DNA from: Burkholderiaceae bacterium
GTDB lineage: Bacteria; Pseudomonadota; Gammaproteobacteria; Burkholderiales; Burkholderiaceae_C
DNA: 62,115 nt
Direction of reading: 5' to 3'
NCBI GenBank assembly: GCA_023954035.1
Contig: JAMLIT010000020.1
Location: forward strand, 1-62,115
Within the stretch, counting starts at the first letter, position 1; the number at the start of each line of letters is the position of its first letter. Under the pieces are notes generated by a model. It was not told the DNA's origin. It did not search any database and saw only the letters and a program-made list of their open reading frames with translations. The translations under genes and the position numbers were made by a program. Below are positions 50,905-58,790 of the stretch, piece after piece.

Positions 50905-52016
50905 GCGCCGTCATGCCCCTGCCGTCCGTCCCCACACGCGCCCGTACCGTGCACGCGCGCCGGGGTGGCTGGCTGGCGGTTGCACTCATCGTTCTGGCGC
51001 TGTGCCTGCTGGCGCTGGGCACGGCGGTGGGCAGCATGGGGCTGGAAAACCTCTTGCCCGCGCTGTGGAACCCGCAGGGCGACAGCGCGGCACACGCCAT
51101 GGCGCAGCAAATCGTCTGGGACATCCGCCTGCCGCGTACGCTGGGCGCCTGGTGTGCCGGCGCACTGCTCGGGCTGGCGGGCGCCGTGGCGCAGGGGCTG
51201 TTTCGCAACCCGCTGGCCGACCCCTACCTGCTGGGCAGCGCCTCGGGCGCTTCGCTGGGCGTGGCCATCGCGCTGGCGCTGATGGGTGGCGGCGTGGGCA
51301 TGCTGGGGGGGGCGCAAAGCGCCATCGCCATTTCTGTCTATTCCAGCCACTGGCTGGTGCGCCTGGGCCTCACCGGCGCCGCCTTTGTCGGCGCGGTGTT
51401 GGCGGTGCTGCTCACGCTGGTGCTGGCGCGCGGCGTGCAGCACACGCTGCGCCTGCTGCTGGCCGGCGTGGTGGTGGGCGTGGTGCTGGGGGCGCTGACC
51501 TCGCTCATCCTGCTGCTTTCGCCCGATTCGCTGCAAGCCATGCAGGCGTTTTTGCTCGGCTCAACCGGCTTTGTCGGCTGGACGTCTTGCGTGCTGATGG
51601 CCGCCGTGTGGCTGCTGTGCCTGGTGGTGGCCTGGCTGCTGGCGCGCGGGCTCGATGGCCTGGCGCTGGGCGAGGCCACCGCGCTCAGCCTGGGGCTGCG
51701 GCTGGCGCCGCTGCGCGCCGCGCTGGTGGCGGTGCTGGCGCTGGCCACCGGCACGGCGGTGGCGCAGACCGGTTTGATCGCTTTTGTCGGCCTGGCCGCG
51801 CCGCACCTGGTGCGCGCCGCCGTGTCGGTATCGCACGGGCGCTTGATGTTGTTGTCCAGCCTGATGGGGGGCGCCCTGCTTGCCGGCGCCGACCTGCTGG
51901 CGCGCGGCCTGCTGGCACCGCAGGAGCTGCCCGTGGGGGTGCTCACTGCGGTGCTCGGTGGTGGATACCTGCTCTGGCTCATGCACCGTCGCACCTCTCC
52001 AGGAGGCTTGCTGTGA
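50901..52016 (+). CDS. btuC: Cobalamin ABC transporter permease
   Basis: 371 residues, FecCD/BtuC type with about ten helices: LPRTLGAWCAGALLGLAGAVAQGLFRNPLADPYLLGSASGASLG and GLIAFVGLAAPHLVRAAVSVSH, the loop that contacts BtuD. N-terminal 20 residues are basic and cytoplasmic. Confidence 0.93.
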   Translation: MSAVMPLPSVPTRARTVHARRGGWLAVALIVLALCLLALGTAVGSMGLENLLPALWNPQGDSAAHAMAQQIVWDIRLPRTLGAWCAGALLGLAGAVAQGLFRNPLADPYLLGSASGASLGVAIALALMGGGVGMLGGAQSAIAISVYSSHWLVRLGLTGAAFVGAVLAVLLTLVLARGVQHTLRLLLAGVVVGVVLGALTSLILLLSPDSLQAMQAFLLGSTGFVGWTSCVLMAAVWLLCLVVAWLLARGLDGLALGEATALSLGLRLAPLRAALVAVLALATGTAVAQTGLIAFVGLAAPHLVRAAVSVSHGRLMLLSSLMGGALLAGADLLARGLLAPQELPVGVLTAVLGGGYLLWLMHRRTSPGGLL

Positions 52017-52813
52017 TTGCTCCTGAAAAAGTAGCTGTCAGCGCAGACAGAATAAGCGCTGGCATAGGAAAACGCCCGATATTGCACAGCATCACCTTGC
52101 CGCTGGCGGCAGGCCGCTGGACCAGCATCGTCGGTCCCAACGGCGCGGGCAAATCGACGCTGCTCAAGGTGCTGGCCGGGCTGCTGCCAGCGCAACGCGG
52201 GCAGGTGACTTTGGCTGGCCGTGCCTTGCAGGAATGGCCAGCCCGCGAGCGCGCCTGCCAGATGGCCTGGCTGGGCCAGAACGAAGCGGCTGCCGACGAC
52301 CTGACGGTGCTCGATGTGGCCCTGCTGGGCCGCCTGCCGCACCAGGGCTGGTTGCAGCCGCCCAGTGCAGCCGACCACGCCGCGGCGGAAGCCGCGCTGC
52401 GCCAGACGCAGGCCTGGGACTGGCGCGAGCGGCCGCTGGGCCAGCTCTCTGGCGGCGAGCGCCAGCGCGTGCTGCTGGCGCGCGCCCTGGCCGTGAACGC
52501 CCCGGTGCTGCTGATGGATGAGCCCCTGGCGAATCTCGACCCACCGCACCAGGCCGACTGGTTGCTGCTGGTGCGCAGCCTGGTGGCGCAGGGCTGCACC
52601 GTGGTCAGCGTGCTGCACGAGCTGTCGATGGCGCTGCAGGCCGACGACGTGGCCGTGCTGGCGGGTGGCCGCCTGCTGCACCACGGCGCCGCACGCCACA
52701 GCGCCACCCACCGCGCGCTCGAAGCCGTGTTCGACCAGCGCATCGCCATCCACTGTGTGCAGGACCAATGGCTGGCCTTGCCACGGATGCACGCCCCTGA
52801 ACTTGCACTTTGA
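52013..52813 (+). CDS. btuD: Cobalamin ABC transporter ATPase
   Basis: 266 residues from a GTG overlapping the btuC stop (GTGA). Walker A GPNGAGKST near residue 43, signature LSGGERQRVLLARAL, Walker B VLLMDEPLANLDPPHQ, switch His in SVLHELS. The N-terminal strand (residues ~5-20, EKVAVSADRISAGIGK) is encoded by the interspersed repeat. Confidence 0.93.
   Translation: MIAPEKVAVSADRISAGIGKRPILHSITLPLAAGRWTSIVGPNGAGKSTLLKVLAGLLPAQRGQVTLAGRALQEWPARERACQMAWLGQNEAAADDLTVLDVALLGRLPHQGWLQPPSAADHAAAEAALRQTQAWDWRERPLGQLSGGERQRVLLARALAVNAPVLLMDEPLANLDPPHQADWLLLVRSLVAQGCTVVSVLHELSMALQADDVAVLAGGRLLHHGAARHSATHRALEAVFDQRIAIHCVQDQWLALPRMHAPELAL
52025..52071 (+). repeat. GCGCTT-core repeat, copy 13, at the btuD N-terminus
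   Basis: GAAAAAGTAGCTGTCAGCGC, AGACAGAATAAGCGCTGGCA. In frame, 9 bases after the start codon. Confidence 0.78.
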
Positions 52814-52822
52814 GGACATTCC

Positions 52823-53392
52823 ATGGAAATCGAAACCGCCCCCACAGAGAAGCGCTATGAAAAGCCTGAGGGCGAACGCCGGGGCCTCGTCATCGTCAAC
52901 ACCGGCGACGGCAAGGGCAAAAGCACGGCGGCCTTTGGCCTGGCGCTGCGCGCGCACGGGCGCGGCAAGGCGGTGCGCATCTTTCAGTTCATGAAGGTGC
53001 CCAGCGCGCGCTTTGGCGAGCACCGGATGTTCGAGCAGCTTGGCATTCCGATTGAAGGGCTGGGCGATGGTTTCAGCTGGAAGAGCAAGGACCTGGAGCA
53101 TTCGGCCCAGCTCGCGCGCGATGGCTGGGAGAAGGCGCGCGCTGCCATCCACTCGGGCGAGCACTTCATGGTGGTGCTGGACGAAATCACCTACCCGCTG
53201 ATCTACGGCTGGCTGCCGCTCGAACCCGTGCTGGAGACCTTGCGCACGCGCCCGAAGGACGTGCACGTGGTGCTCACCGGCCGCCGCTGCCCGCCGGAAA
53301 TCATCGAGCTGGCCGACACCGTGACGGAGATGGCGCTCATCAAGCATGCGTTCAAGGCCGGCGTCCCGGCGCAGCGCGGCATTGAGGATTAA
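52823..53392 (+). CDS. cobO: Corrinoid adenosyltransferase (CobA/CobO/BtuR type)
   Basis: 189 residues. P-loop [35 protein letters not shown] near residue 24, [39 protein letters not shown]. Attaches the adenosyl group to cob(I)yrinic acid a,c-diamide or cobinamide. 9 bases after btuD. Confidence 0.95.
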   Translation: MEIETAPTEKRYEKPEGERRGLVIVNTGDGKGKSTAAFGLALRAHGRGKAVRIFQFMKVPSARFGEHRMFEQLGIPIEGLGDGFSWKSKDLEHSAQLARDGWEKARAAIHSGEHFMVVLDEITYPLIYGWLPLEPVLETLRTRPKDVHVVLTGRRCPPEIIELADTVTEMALIKHAFKAGVPAQRGIED

Positions 53393-53399
53393 CGTGGCA

Positions 53400-53640
53400 C
53401 CCCCCCTGTGTCGCTTCGCTCCTCTCTGCAGCCGCCAGAGGCGGCAGCCCTTCGGGGACGTCCAAGCCTGCGCCGGCAGGCTTGGAGCCGCGCCCCTCAG
53501 CCCCCTCACTCGCCTCGCTGCGCGATGCGGGAGGTGGGACGCCACCAGCGCGGCGGGGCGGCCCTTGCGCGGTGGCCGCTGGCTCAGGGCGTGCCAGTGT
53601 CTTGCGCCCCAGGCGGTGCGACGCAGCAAAAAAGCCGAAC
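53400..53640. repeat. Noncoding GC-rich repeat-like region between cobO and cobD
   Basis: 265-base gap in an otherwise tightly overlapping operon. It holds inverted segments such as CAGCCGCCAGAGGCGGC and AAGCCTGCGCCGGCAGGCTT, and GGCGGGGCGGCCC, like the GGGGCGGCCCGGCGGCG block in cobQ. It looks like a dispersed Comamonadaceae intergenic repeat. No coding sign. Confidence 0.6.
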
Positions 53641-53657
53641 TGTAGGTTCTAGTTTCC

Positions 53658-54734
53658 ATGCCCTGGCACTGGCTCCATCCGCTTGCGGCGCACCCTGGTT
53701 TCGGGTCTGCCTGCATGGCGCTGGCCGTGCTGGTGGCGCTGGCGGTGGACCGGCTGTGGGGCGAGCCGCCCGCGCGCTGGCACCCGGTGGTGTGGATGGG
53801 CAGAGCGCTGGAGGCCTGCGGTGCGCGCATTGCGCCTACCAGGGAGACCCACCGAAATTTGAAGCATTTTTGGCTCGCAGCGCTTGTCTGGGGAGCGTTG
53901 GCAGCTCTGGTTGTGATAGCAGCCGCTGTGTTGCAGGGCATGCTGCTTTGGCTGGGCAGCCCGGCGCCCGCCCGTCCCCAGGGGCTCGACATCGAGGGCG
54001 TGGGCATGGCGGGCGCCCATGCGGTGCAAACGGCGCTGTTGGCACTGCTGACCGCCACGGTGCTGGGGCTGCTGCTCAAGCCGATGCTGGCGCTGGCCGC
54101 GCTGCAAAGCGAAGTGCGCGCAGTGGAAGCGGCGCTGGGCGAGTCGCTGGAAGCGGGCCGCGCGCGCCTGGCCTGGCTGGTGAGCCGCGATGTGGACAGC
54201 CTTGGCGTCGACGAAGTGCGCCAGAGCGCCATCGAATCGCTGGCCGAAAACCTGAACGACTCGGTCGTGGCGCCCATCTTCTGGTTCGCGCTGGCGGGCC
54301 TGCCCGGCGCCGCGCTGTACCGCTTTGCCAACACCGCCGACGCCATGTGGGGCTACCCAGGAATGCGCGGCGGGCGCTACTGGCAATGGGCGGGCAAGTG
54401 GGCGGCGCGGGCCGACGATGTGCTGTCGTGGCTGCCGGCGCGGCTCACGGCGCTGCTGCTGGCGCTGGTGGCCGGGGGCGTGTCGCTGGGGCAACTGGCA
54501 GGCGAGGCGCGCAAAACCCCGTCGCCCAACAGCGGCTGGCCCATGGCGGCGATGGCGCTGGCGCTGGGCGTGCAGCTGTCCAAGGCGGGGGTGTACCAGC
54601 TCCATTCCACTGGCCGCGCGCCGACGCCGTGCGACGCTGCATATGCGCAAAATTTGGTATCAAAAGTGGCTCTAGCGCTTGTGCTGATTGCGCTCACAGC
54701 TATTGTTTTTGTAGTTTTTGGTATGGACGCCTGA
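53658..54734 (+). CDS. cobD: Adenosylcobinamide-phosphate synthase
   Basis: 358 residues, membrane protein (cbiB in the Salmonella scheme). VDRLWGEPPARWHPVVWMGRALE near residue 30, DVDSLGVDEVRQSAIESLAENLNDSVVAPIFW near 178, NTADAMWGYPGMRGGRYWQWAGKWAARADDVLSWLPARLTA near 228. Residues ~68-88 (FWLAALVWGALAALVVIA) and ~334-354 (VALALVLIALTAIVFVVF) are encoded by two copies of the interspersed repeat and form hydrophobic helices. Couples aminopropanol phosphate to cobyric acid. Confidence 0.93.
   Translation: MPWHWLHPLAAHPGFGSACMALAVLVALAVDRLWGEPPARWHPVVWMGRALEACGARIAPTRETHRNLKHFWLAALVWGALAALVVIAAAVLQGMLLWLGSPAPARPQGLDIEGVGMAGAHAVQTALLALLTATVLGLLLKPMLALAALQSEVRAVEAALGESLEAGRARLAWLVSRDVDSLGVDEVRQSAIESLAENLNDSVVAPIFWFALAGLPGAALYRFANTADAMWGYPGMRGGRYWQWAGKWAARADDVLSWLPARLTALLLALVAGGVSLGQLAGEARKTPSPNSGWPMAAMALALGVQLSKAGVYQLHSTGRAPTPCDAAYAQNLVSKVALALVLIALTAIVFVVFGMDA
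53861..53921 (+). repeat. GCGCTT-core repeat, copy 14, inside cobD (N-terminal third)
   Basis: GCATTTTTGGCTCGCAGCGC, TTG, then AGCGTTGGCAGCTCTGG. Encodes a transmembrane helix. Confidence 0.75.
54658..54720 (+). repeat. GCGCTT-core repeat, copy 15, at the cobD C-terminus
   Basis: TATCAAAAGTGGCTCTAGCG, CTTG, then GCGCTCACAGCTATTG. Encodes the last helix of CobD in the same repeat frame as copy 14. Confidence 0.82.
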
Positions 54735-55783
54735 TGCCCCATGCTCTGCTTGTTCACGGCGGCCGTTTCCACGGCGGCCCGGACGCACAAGGCGTGCCGC
54801 TGCACGACTTTTCCACCAACGCCAACGCCAGCCGGCCCTGCCCCGAGGCGCTGGCCGCCATAGAGCAGGCCGATGCCACGCGCTACCCCGACCCGGCCTA
54901 CACAGCGCTGCGCGAGGCCTTAGGCACGTTCCATGCCGTGATGCCCGAGCGCATCGTTCTGGCCGCCAGCGCCAGCGAATGCATCCACCGCTTCACCGCG
55001 CTGGCCGCCTTGCGGGGCGCACCGGCCGTCAGCGTGCCCAGTCACAGCTACGGTGACTACGCACAGGCGGCGCGGGTGCGTGGCATGGCCGTGCTGCACG
55101 AAGCGGCTGCGGGCGTGGGGCTGCAATGGGCGTGCGAGCCCGCCAGCCCTCTGGGCGGCCTGGATCTGCAGCGCGCCGGCTGGTTGTGGGCGGCCGAGGC
55201 GCCCCCTGCGGGAGAAGGGCAGGCGCTGCGGGTGCTCGATTGCGCCTATGCGCCGCTGCGGCTCGATGGCACGCCGCTTCCGGGCGAAACCCCTGGCGTC
55301 TGGCAACTCTGGACGCCCAACAAGGCGCTGGGCCTGACGGGCGTGCGCGCTGCCTACGCGGTGGCGCCGAATGCCGATGCGGCCGAGCGGCTTGCTGCGC
55401 TGGCGCCGTCCTGGCCTGTCGGGGCGCATGGCGTGGCGCTGCTGTCTGCCTGGGTGCAGCCGTCGGTGCAACGCTGGCTGGCCGACTGCCTGCCACGGCT
55501 CTGCAGCTGGAAAACGCGCCAGCAGGCACTCTGCACGGCCCTGGGCTGGGCGGTGCTGCCGGGCAGCACGGCCAATTTTTTCTGTGCCCGTCCACCGCAG
55601 GCGCATTTGCCTGAGCGGCTTGCCGCCCTGCGCAAGGCGGGCATCAAGCTGCGCGAATGCAGCTCCTTTGGCCTGCCGGGTGTTCTGCGCCTGGGCGTGC
55701 TGCCACCACCCGCGCAGGATGCGCTGCAGGCGGCTTGGCTGGCGGCCTGCAGAACCCATCCTTCTACCGAGAACATGCAATGA
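54734..55783 (+). CDS. cobC: L-threonine-O-3-phosphate decarboxylase (CobC type)
   Basis: 349 residues, PLP fold-type I. HGGRFHGGPDAQGVPLHDFSTNANASRPCP at the N-terminus, PLP Lys in WTPNKALGLTGVRAAYAV near residue 200, TANFFCARPP and RLGVLPP at the end. Makes aminopropanol phosphate for CobD. Its ATG overlaps the cobD stop (TGATG). Called cobD in Salmonella nomenclature. Confidence 0.9.
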   Translation: MPHALLVHGGRFHGGPDAQGVPLHDFSTNANASRPCPEALAAIEQADATRYPDPAYTALREALGTFHAVMPERIVLAASASECIHRFTALAALRGAPAVSVPSHSYGDYAQAARVRGMAVLHEAAAGVGLQWACEPASPLGGLDLQRAGWLWAAEAPPAGEGQALRVLDCAYAPLRLDGTPLPGETPGVWQLWTPNKALGLTGVRAAYAVAPNADAAERLAALAPSWPVGAHGVALLSAWVQPSVQRWLADCLPRLCSWKTRQQALCTALGWAVLPGSTANFFCARPPQAHLPERLAALRKAGIKLRECSSFGLPGVLRLGVLPPPAQDALQAAWLAACRTHPSTENMQ

Positions 55784-57369
55784 CATTCCCCTATCAAGGG
55801 CGCCGCCCCGCCGTCTGCGTCATGGTGCTGGGCACCACCAGCGGCGCCGGCAAAAGCTGGTTGACCACTGCGCTGTGCCGCTACTACAGCAATCAGGGTC
55901 TCAAAGTGGCGCCGTTCAAGGCGCAGAACATGAGCAACAACGCGCGGGTGGTTGTGGCCCCCACGCTTGCCACTGCGTGTGCTGCGCTGCCCCCCGAGGG
56001 GGCGCACCCCGCCTTGGGGCGGCCCGGCGGCGTGGTGGCAGGCGCTGATGACTTGCTGGGCGAGATCGGCAGTGCCCAGTATTTCCAGGCCCTGGCCGCG
56101 CGCGCCACGCCCGAAGTGCGCATGAACCCGCTGCTGCTCAAACCCGAGGCCGATACCCACAGCCAGGTGGTGCTGCTGGGGCAGGTGCACGCCGAATTCA
56201 CCGCGCTCCCCTGGCGCGGGCGCAGCGAGAAGGTGTGGCCGCAGATTGCTGCCGCGCTCGACCAGCTCCGTGCCGAGAACGACGTAGTCGTCATCGAAGG
56301 CGCTGGTTCGCCGGCGGAGATCAACCTGCACGCCAGCGACATCGTCAACATGCGCGTGGCGCGGCACGCAAGCGCGCGCTGCCTGCTGGTGACCGATATC
56401 GACCGGGGCGGCGCCTTTGCCCACCTCTATGGCACCTGGGCGCTGCTGCCGGAAGACGAGCGCGCGCTGATTCACGGCTTTGTGCTCAACAAGTTTCGCG
56501 GCGACGCCAGCCTGCTGGCGCCCGCGCCGCAGCAACTGCAGGCGCTGACCGGCGTGCCGACGGTGGCCACCATCCCCATGCAGTGGCACCACGGACTGCC
56601 TGAAGAAGATGGGGTTTTTGACGACCGCAGCACCACCGCAGGCGCCGTGCATACCACGGTGGCCGTGGTGGCATTCCCGCGCATCAGCAACCTCGACGAA
56701 TTCCAGCCGCTCAAGAACGTGCCCGGCGTGCGCCTGCTCTGGGTGCGCAGCCCGGCCGACGTGGCGGGTTTGAAGGCGACCGACTGGATCGTGCTGCCGG
56801 GCTCCAAAGCCACGGCGTCCGATCTGGCCTGGGTGCGCGCGCAGGGGCTGGACCGCGCCATTGCCGCGCACGCCGCACAGGGCGGGGCGGTGCTGGGGGT
56901 GTGCGGCGGGCTGCAGATGCTGGGCGAGGGATTGATCGACCTGGCCGGCATCGACGGCAACGGTCCCGGCCTGGGGCTGCTGCCGCTGGTCACGGTGTTC
57001 GAGCCTGCCAAGACGGTGCGCCGCACCACGGCGCGTTTTGCCGACCTGCAAGGCGCCTGGGCGCCGCTGTCGGGCGTGCCGGTATCGGGCTACGAAATCC
57101 ACCACGGCCAGACCGCCCAGCACCCGGCCATGGCGGCCAAGGGCGACATCGCGCGGGGCGTCATCCCCGGCATGGCCTGGCAAAACCCGGCCGGCAATGT
57201 GCTGGGCGTGTACCTGCACGGTCTGCTGGAAGACCCTGCCGTGCTGCAGGCCCTGTTTGGCCAGGAAGGCGCAGCGCCGGTGCCTACGCTCAACGCGGTA
57301 TTCGATGGCCTGGCGCGCACGGTCGAAGAATGTTTCGACGCCCATTTTCTACGTGAGCTTCTCATCTGA
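55780..57369 (+). CDS. cobQ: Cobyric acid synthase
   Basis: 529 residues. N-terminal synthetase with VMVLGTTSGAGKSWLTTALCRYYSNQGLKVAPFKAQNMSNNARVV and VIEGAGSPAEINL, C-terminal type I glutaminase with Cys in GGAVLGVCGGLQMLG and His in VYLHGLLED. Amidates four side chains of the corrin. Residues ~58-93 (ALPPEGAHPALGRPGG region) are an insertion between NNARVV and GEIGSAQYFQA, which are adjacent in relatives up to about 8 residues; its DNA resembles a GC-rich dispersed repeat. Overlaps cobC by 4 bases. Confidence 0.94.
   Translation: MTFPYQGRRPAVCVMVLGTTSGAGKSWLTTALCRYYSNQGLKVAPFKAQNMSNNARVVVAPTLATACAALPPEGAHPALGRPGGVVAGADDLLGEIGSAQYFQALAARATPEVRMNPLLLKPEADTHSQVVLLGQVHAEFTALPWRGRSEKVWPQIAAALDQLRAENDVVVIEGAGSPAEINLHASDIVNMRVARHASARCLLVTDIDRGGAFAHLYGTWALLPEDERALIHGFVLNKFRGDASLLAPAPQQLQALTGVPTVATIPMQWHHGLPEEDGVFDDRSTTAGAVHTTVAVVAFPRISNLDEFQPLKNVPGVRLLWVRSPADVAGLKATDWIVLPGSKATASDLAWVRAQGLDRAIAAHAAQGGAVLGVCGGLQMLGEGLIDLAGIDGNGPGLGLLPLVTVFEPAKTVRRTTARFADLQGAWAPLSGVPVSGYEIHHGQTAQHPAMAAKGDIARGVIPGMAWQNPAGNVLGVYLHGLLEDPAVLQALFGQEGAAPVPTLNAVFDGLARTVEECFDAHFLRELLI
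55952..56058 (+). repeat. GC-rich repeat inserted in frame in cobQ
   Basis: TGCCCCCCGAGGGGGCGCAC then CGCCTTGGGGCGGCCCGGCG. The CCCCCCGAGGGGG palindrome and CCTTGGGGCGGCCCGGCGGCG are of a type I recognise as intergenic repeats of this family. Confidence 0.65.
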
Positions 57370-57375
57370 TTTTTC

Positions 57376-58431
57376 ATGCAAATTCCTCTTCTTCCCGATC
57401 TCACCCATCCAGCCCTCACCGCGCGCCTGCAGCACCTGATCGACCAAAAAACCAAGCCGCTCGGCTCGCTCGGGAAGCTGGAATCTCTGGCCCTGCGCCT
57501 GGGCCAGATTCTGGGCACCGAGGCACCGCAGTTGCAGGCCCCGCAAATGCTGGTGTGCGCCGGCGACCACGGCCTGGCAGCGCGCGGCGTGTCGGCCTTT
57601 CCGAGCGACGTGACCTGGCAGATGGTCGAGAACTTTCTTGCCGGCGGCGCAGCCGTCAGCGTGCTGGCGCGCCAGCACGGTCTGGCGCTCACCGTGGTGG
57701 ACTGCGGTGTGGCGAAGGGCATCGCCCCGCGCGAGACCACGCCCGGCCAGCCGCGCCTGCTCCTGCGCAAAGTGGCAGCGGGCACGCAGGATGCATCTCA
57801 AGGTCCCGCCATGAGCACGGCGCAGTGCGAAACCGCCATTCAAAACGGTATCGACGTGGTGCGAAGTTTGCCCGGCAATGCCTTGTTGCTGGGGGAAATG
57901 GGCATTGGCAACACCTCGGTGGCCTCGCTGCTGCTGGCACGCTTGTGCGGCCTGCCCATTGCCGAATGCACGGGCGCAGGCACCGGGCTGGACGCAGCAG
58001 GCATTGCGCGCAAATGCGCTGTGTTGCAGCAAGCGCTGGACGCCAACGCAAGCGCCACCAAGCCACTTGCTGCCCTGGCCGCGCTGGGTGGTTTTGAAGT
58101 GGCCACACTGGTCGGCGCGGTGCTGCAGGCCGCCGCCGAGCGCCGCGTGATCGTGGTCGATGGCTTCATCACCAGCGCCGCTGTTTTGGTGGCCAGCCGC
58201 CTGCAGCCGTGGGTGCTGCAGCGCTGCGTATTCGCCCACCGCTCGGGTGAGCGCGCGCATGGCCTGATGCTGGAGCAGATGCAGGCCGAGCCGCTGCTGG
58301 ACCTGGGCCTGCGCCTGGGCGAGGGCTCGGGCGCCGCGCTGGCCTGGCCGCTGCTGCAGTCGGCCTGCGCCATCCTGCGCGAGATGGCGAGTTTTGAGGC
58401 GGCGGGGGTGTCGGGGCAAAGCGCAGCGTGA
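57376..58431 (+). CDS. cobT: Nicotinate-nucleotide-dimethylbenzimidazole phosphoribosyltransferase
   Basis: 351 residues. KTKPLGSLGKLESLALRLGQI near residue 25, VCAGDHGLAARGVSAFPSDVT near 60, GEMGIGNTSVASLL near 170, catalytic Glu in RLGEGSGAALAWPLL near 318. Activates the lower-ligand base for nucleotide-loop assembly. cobS, commonly next, is not found downstream. Confidence 0.95.
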   Translation: MQIPLLPDLTHPALTARLQHLIDQKTKPLGSLGKLESLALRLGQILGTEAPQLQAPQMLVCAGDHGLAARGVSAFPSDVTWQMVENFLAGGAAVSVLARQHGLALTVVDCGVAKGIAPRETTPGQPRLLLRKVAAGTQDASQGPAMSTAQCETAIQNGIDVVRSLPGNALLLGEMGIGNTSVASLLLARLCGLPIAECTGAGTGLDAAGIARKCAVLQQALDANASATKPLAALAALGGFEVATLVGAVLQAAAERRVIVVDGFITSAAVLVASRLQPWVLQRCVFAHRSGERAHGLMLEQMQAEPLLDLGLRLGEGSGAALAWPLLQSACAILREMASFEAAGVSGQSAA

Positions 58432-58476
58432 TGGGCTGCCCTGGCGTTGCCGCCAGCTTGAGGAAACGGAATGCGC

Positions 58477-58536
58477 TAAAGGCTATTAAATCAATAGCTG
58501 TTAGCGCTTATGGGGTAAGCGCTACAGGATGATTTT
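58477..58536 (+). repeat. GCGCTT-core repeat, copy 16, after cobT
   Basis: AAAGGCTATTAAATCAATAGCTGTTAGCGCTT split by a variable centre, then TAAGCGCTACAGG. One of the best-preserved copies. The remaining gap to 58790 contains no gene I can support; it is less GC-rich and shows no clear hairpin terminator. Confidence 0.88.
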
Positions 58537-58790
58537 GCTGTGGATCTGCGCTGAGTGAAAGAGGTTGGGCTGGCGCGAAATGGTGCCGTCTGTGGAGCGG
58601 CTCTCGGCCAGGAGGTGTAGTTCGCCTGCTCGAGAGCGAAGACTGTTCAAGGCTGTCTGCTGACCTTGAATTCTCCGCGCTGCACGACCGCAGCCCCCAA
58701 AACCCGCCGTTCATGGCTGGCAAGCGCGTCGGTCCGCTGAACTGACAAAACCGGTCAGCGACTAACTACCCCACGCTCACGGATTACAGC

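Noticed and set aside
51338-54346. A 1002-codon open frame antisense to btuC, btuD, cobO and cobD
   Set aside because: Opposite strand genes have clear motifs and overlaps; no protein similarity is seen in the antisense frame.
58508-58723. A 71-codon minus-strand ORF after cobT
   Set aside because: Overlaps a repeat, low-complexity, no ribosome binding site or similarity.
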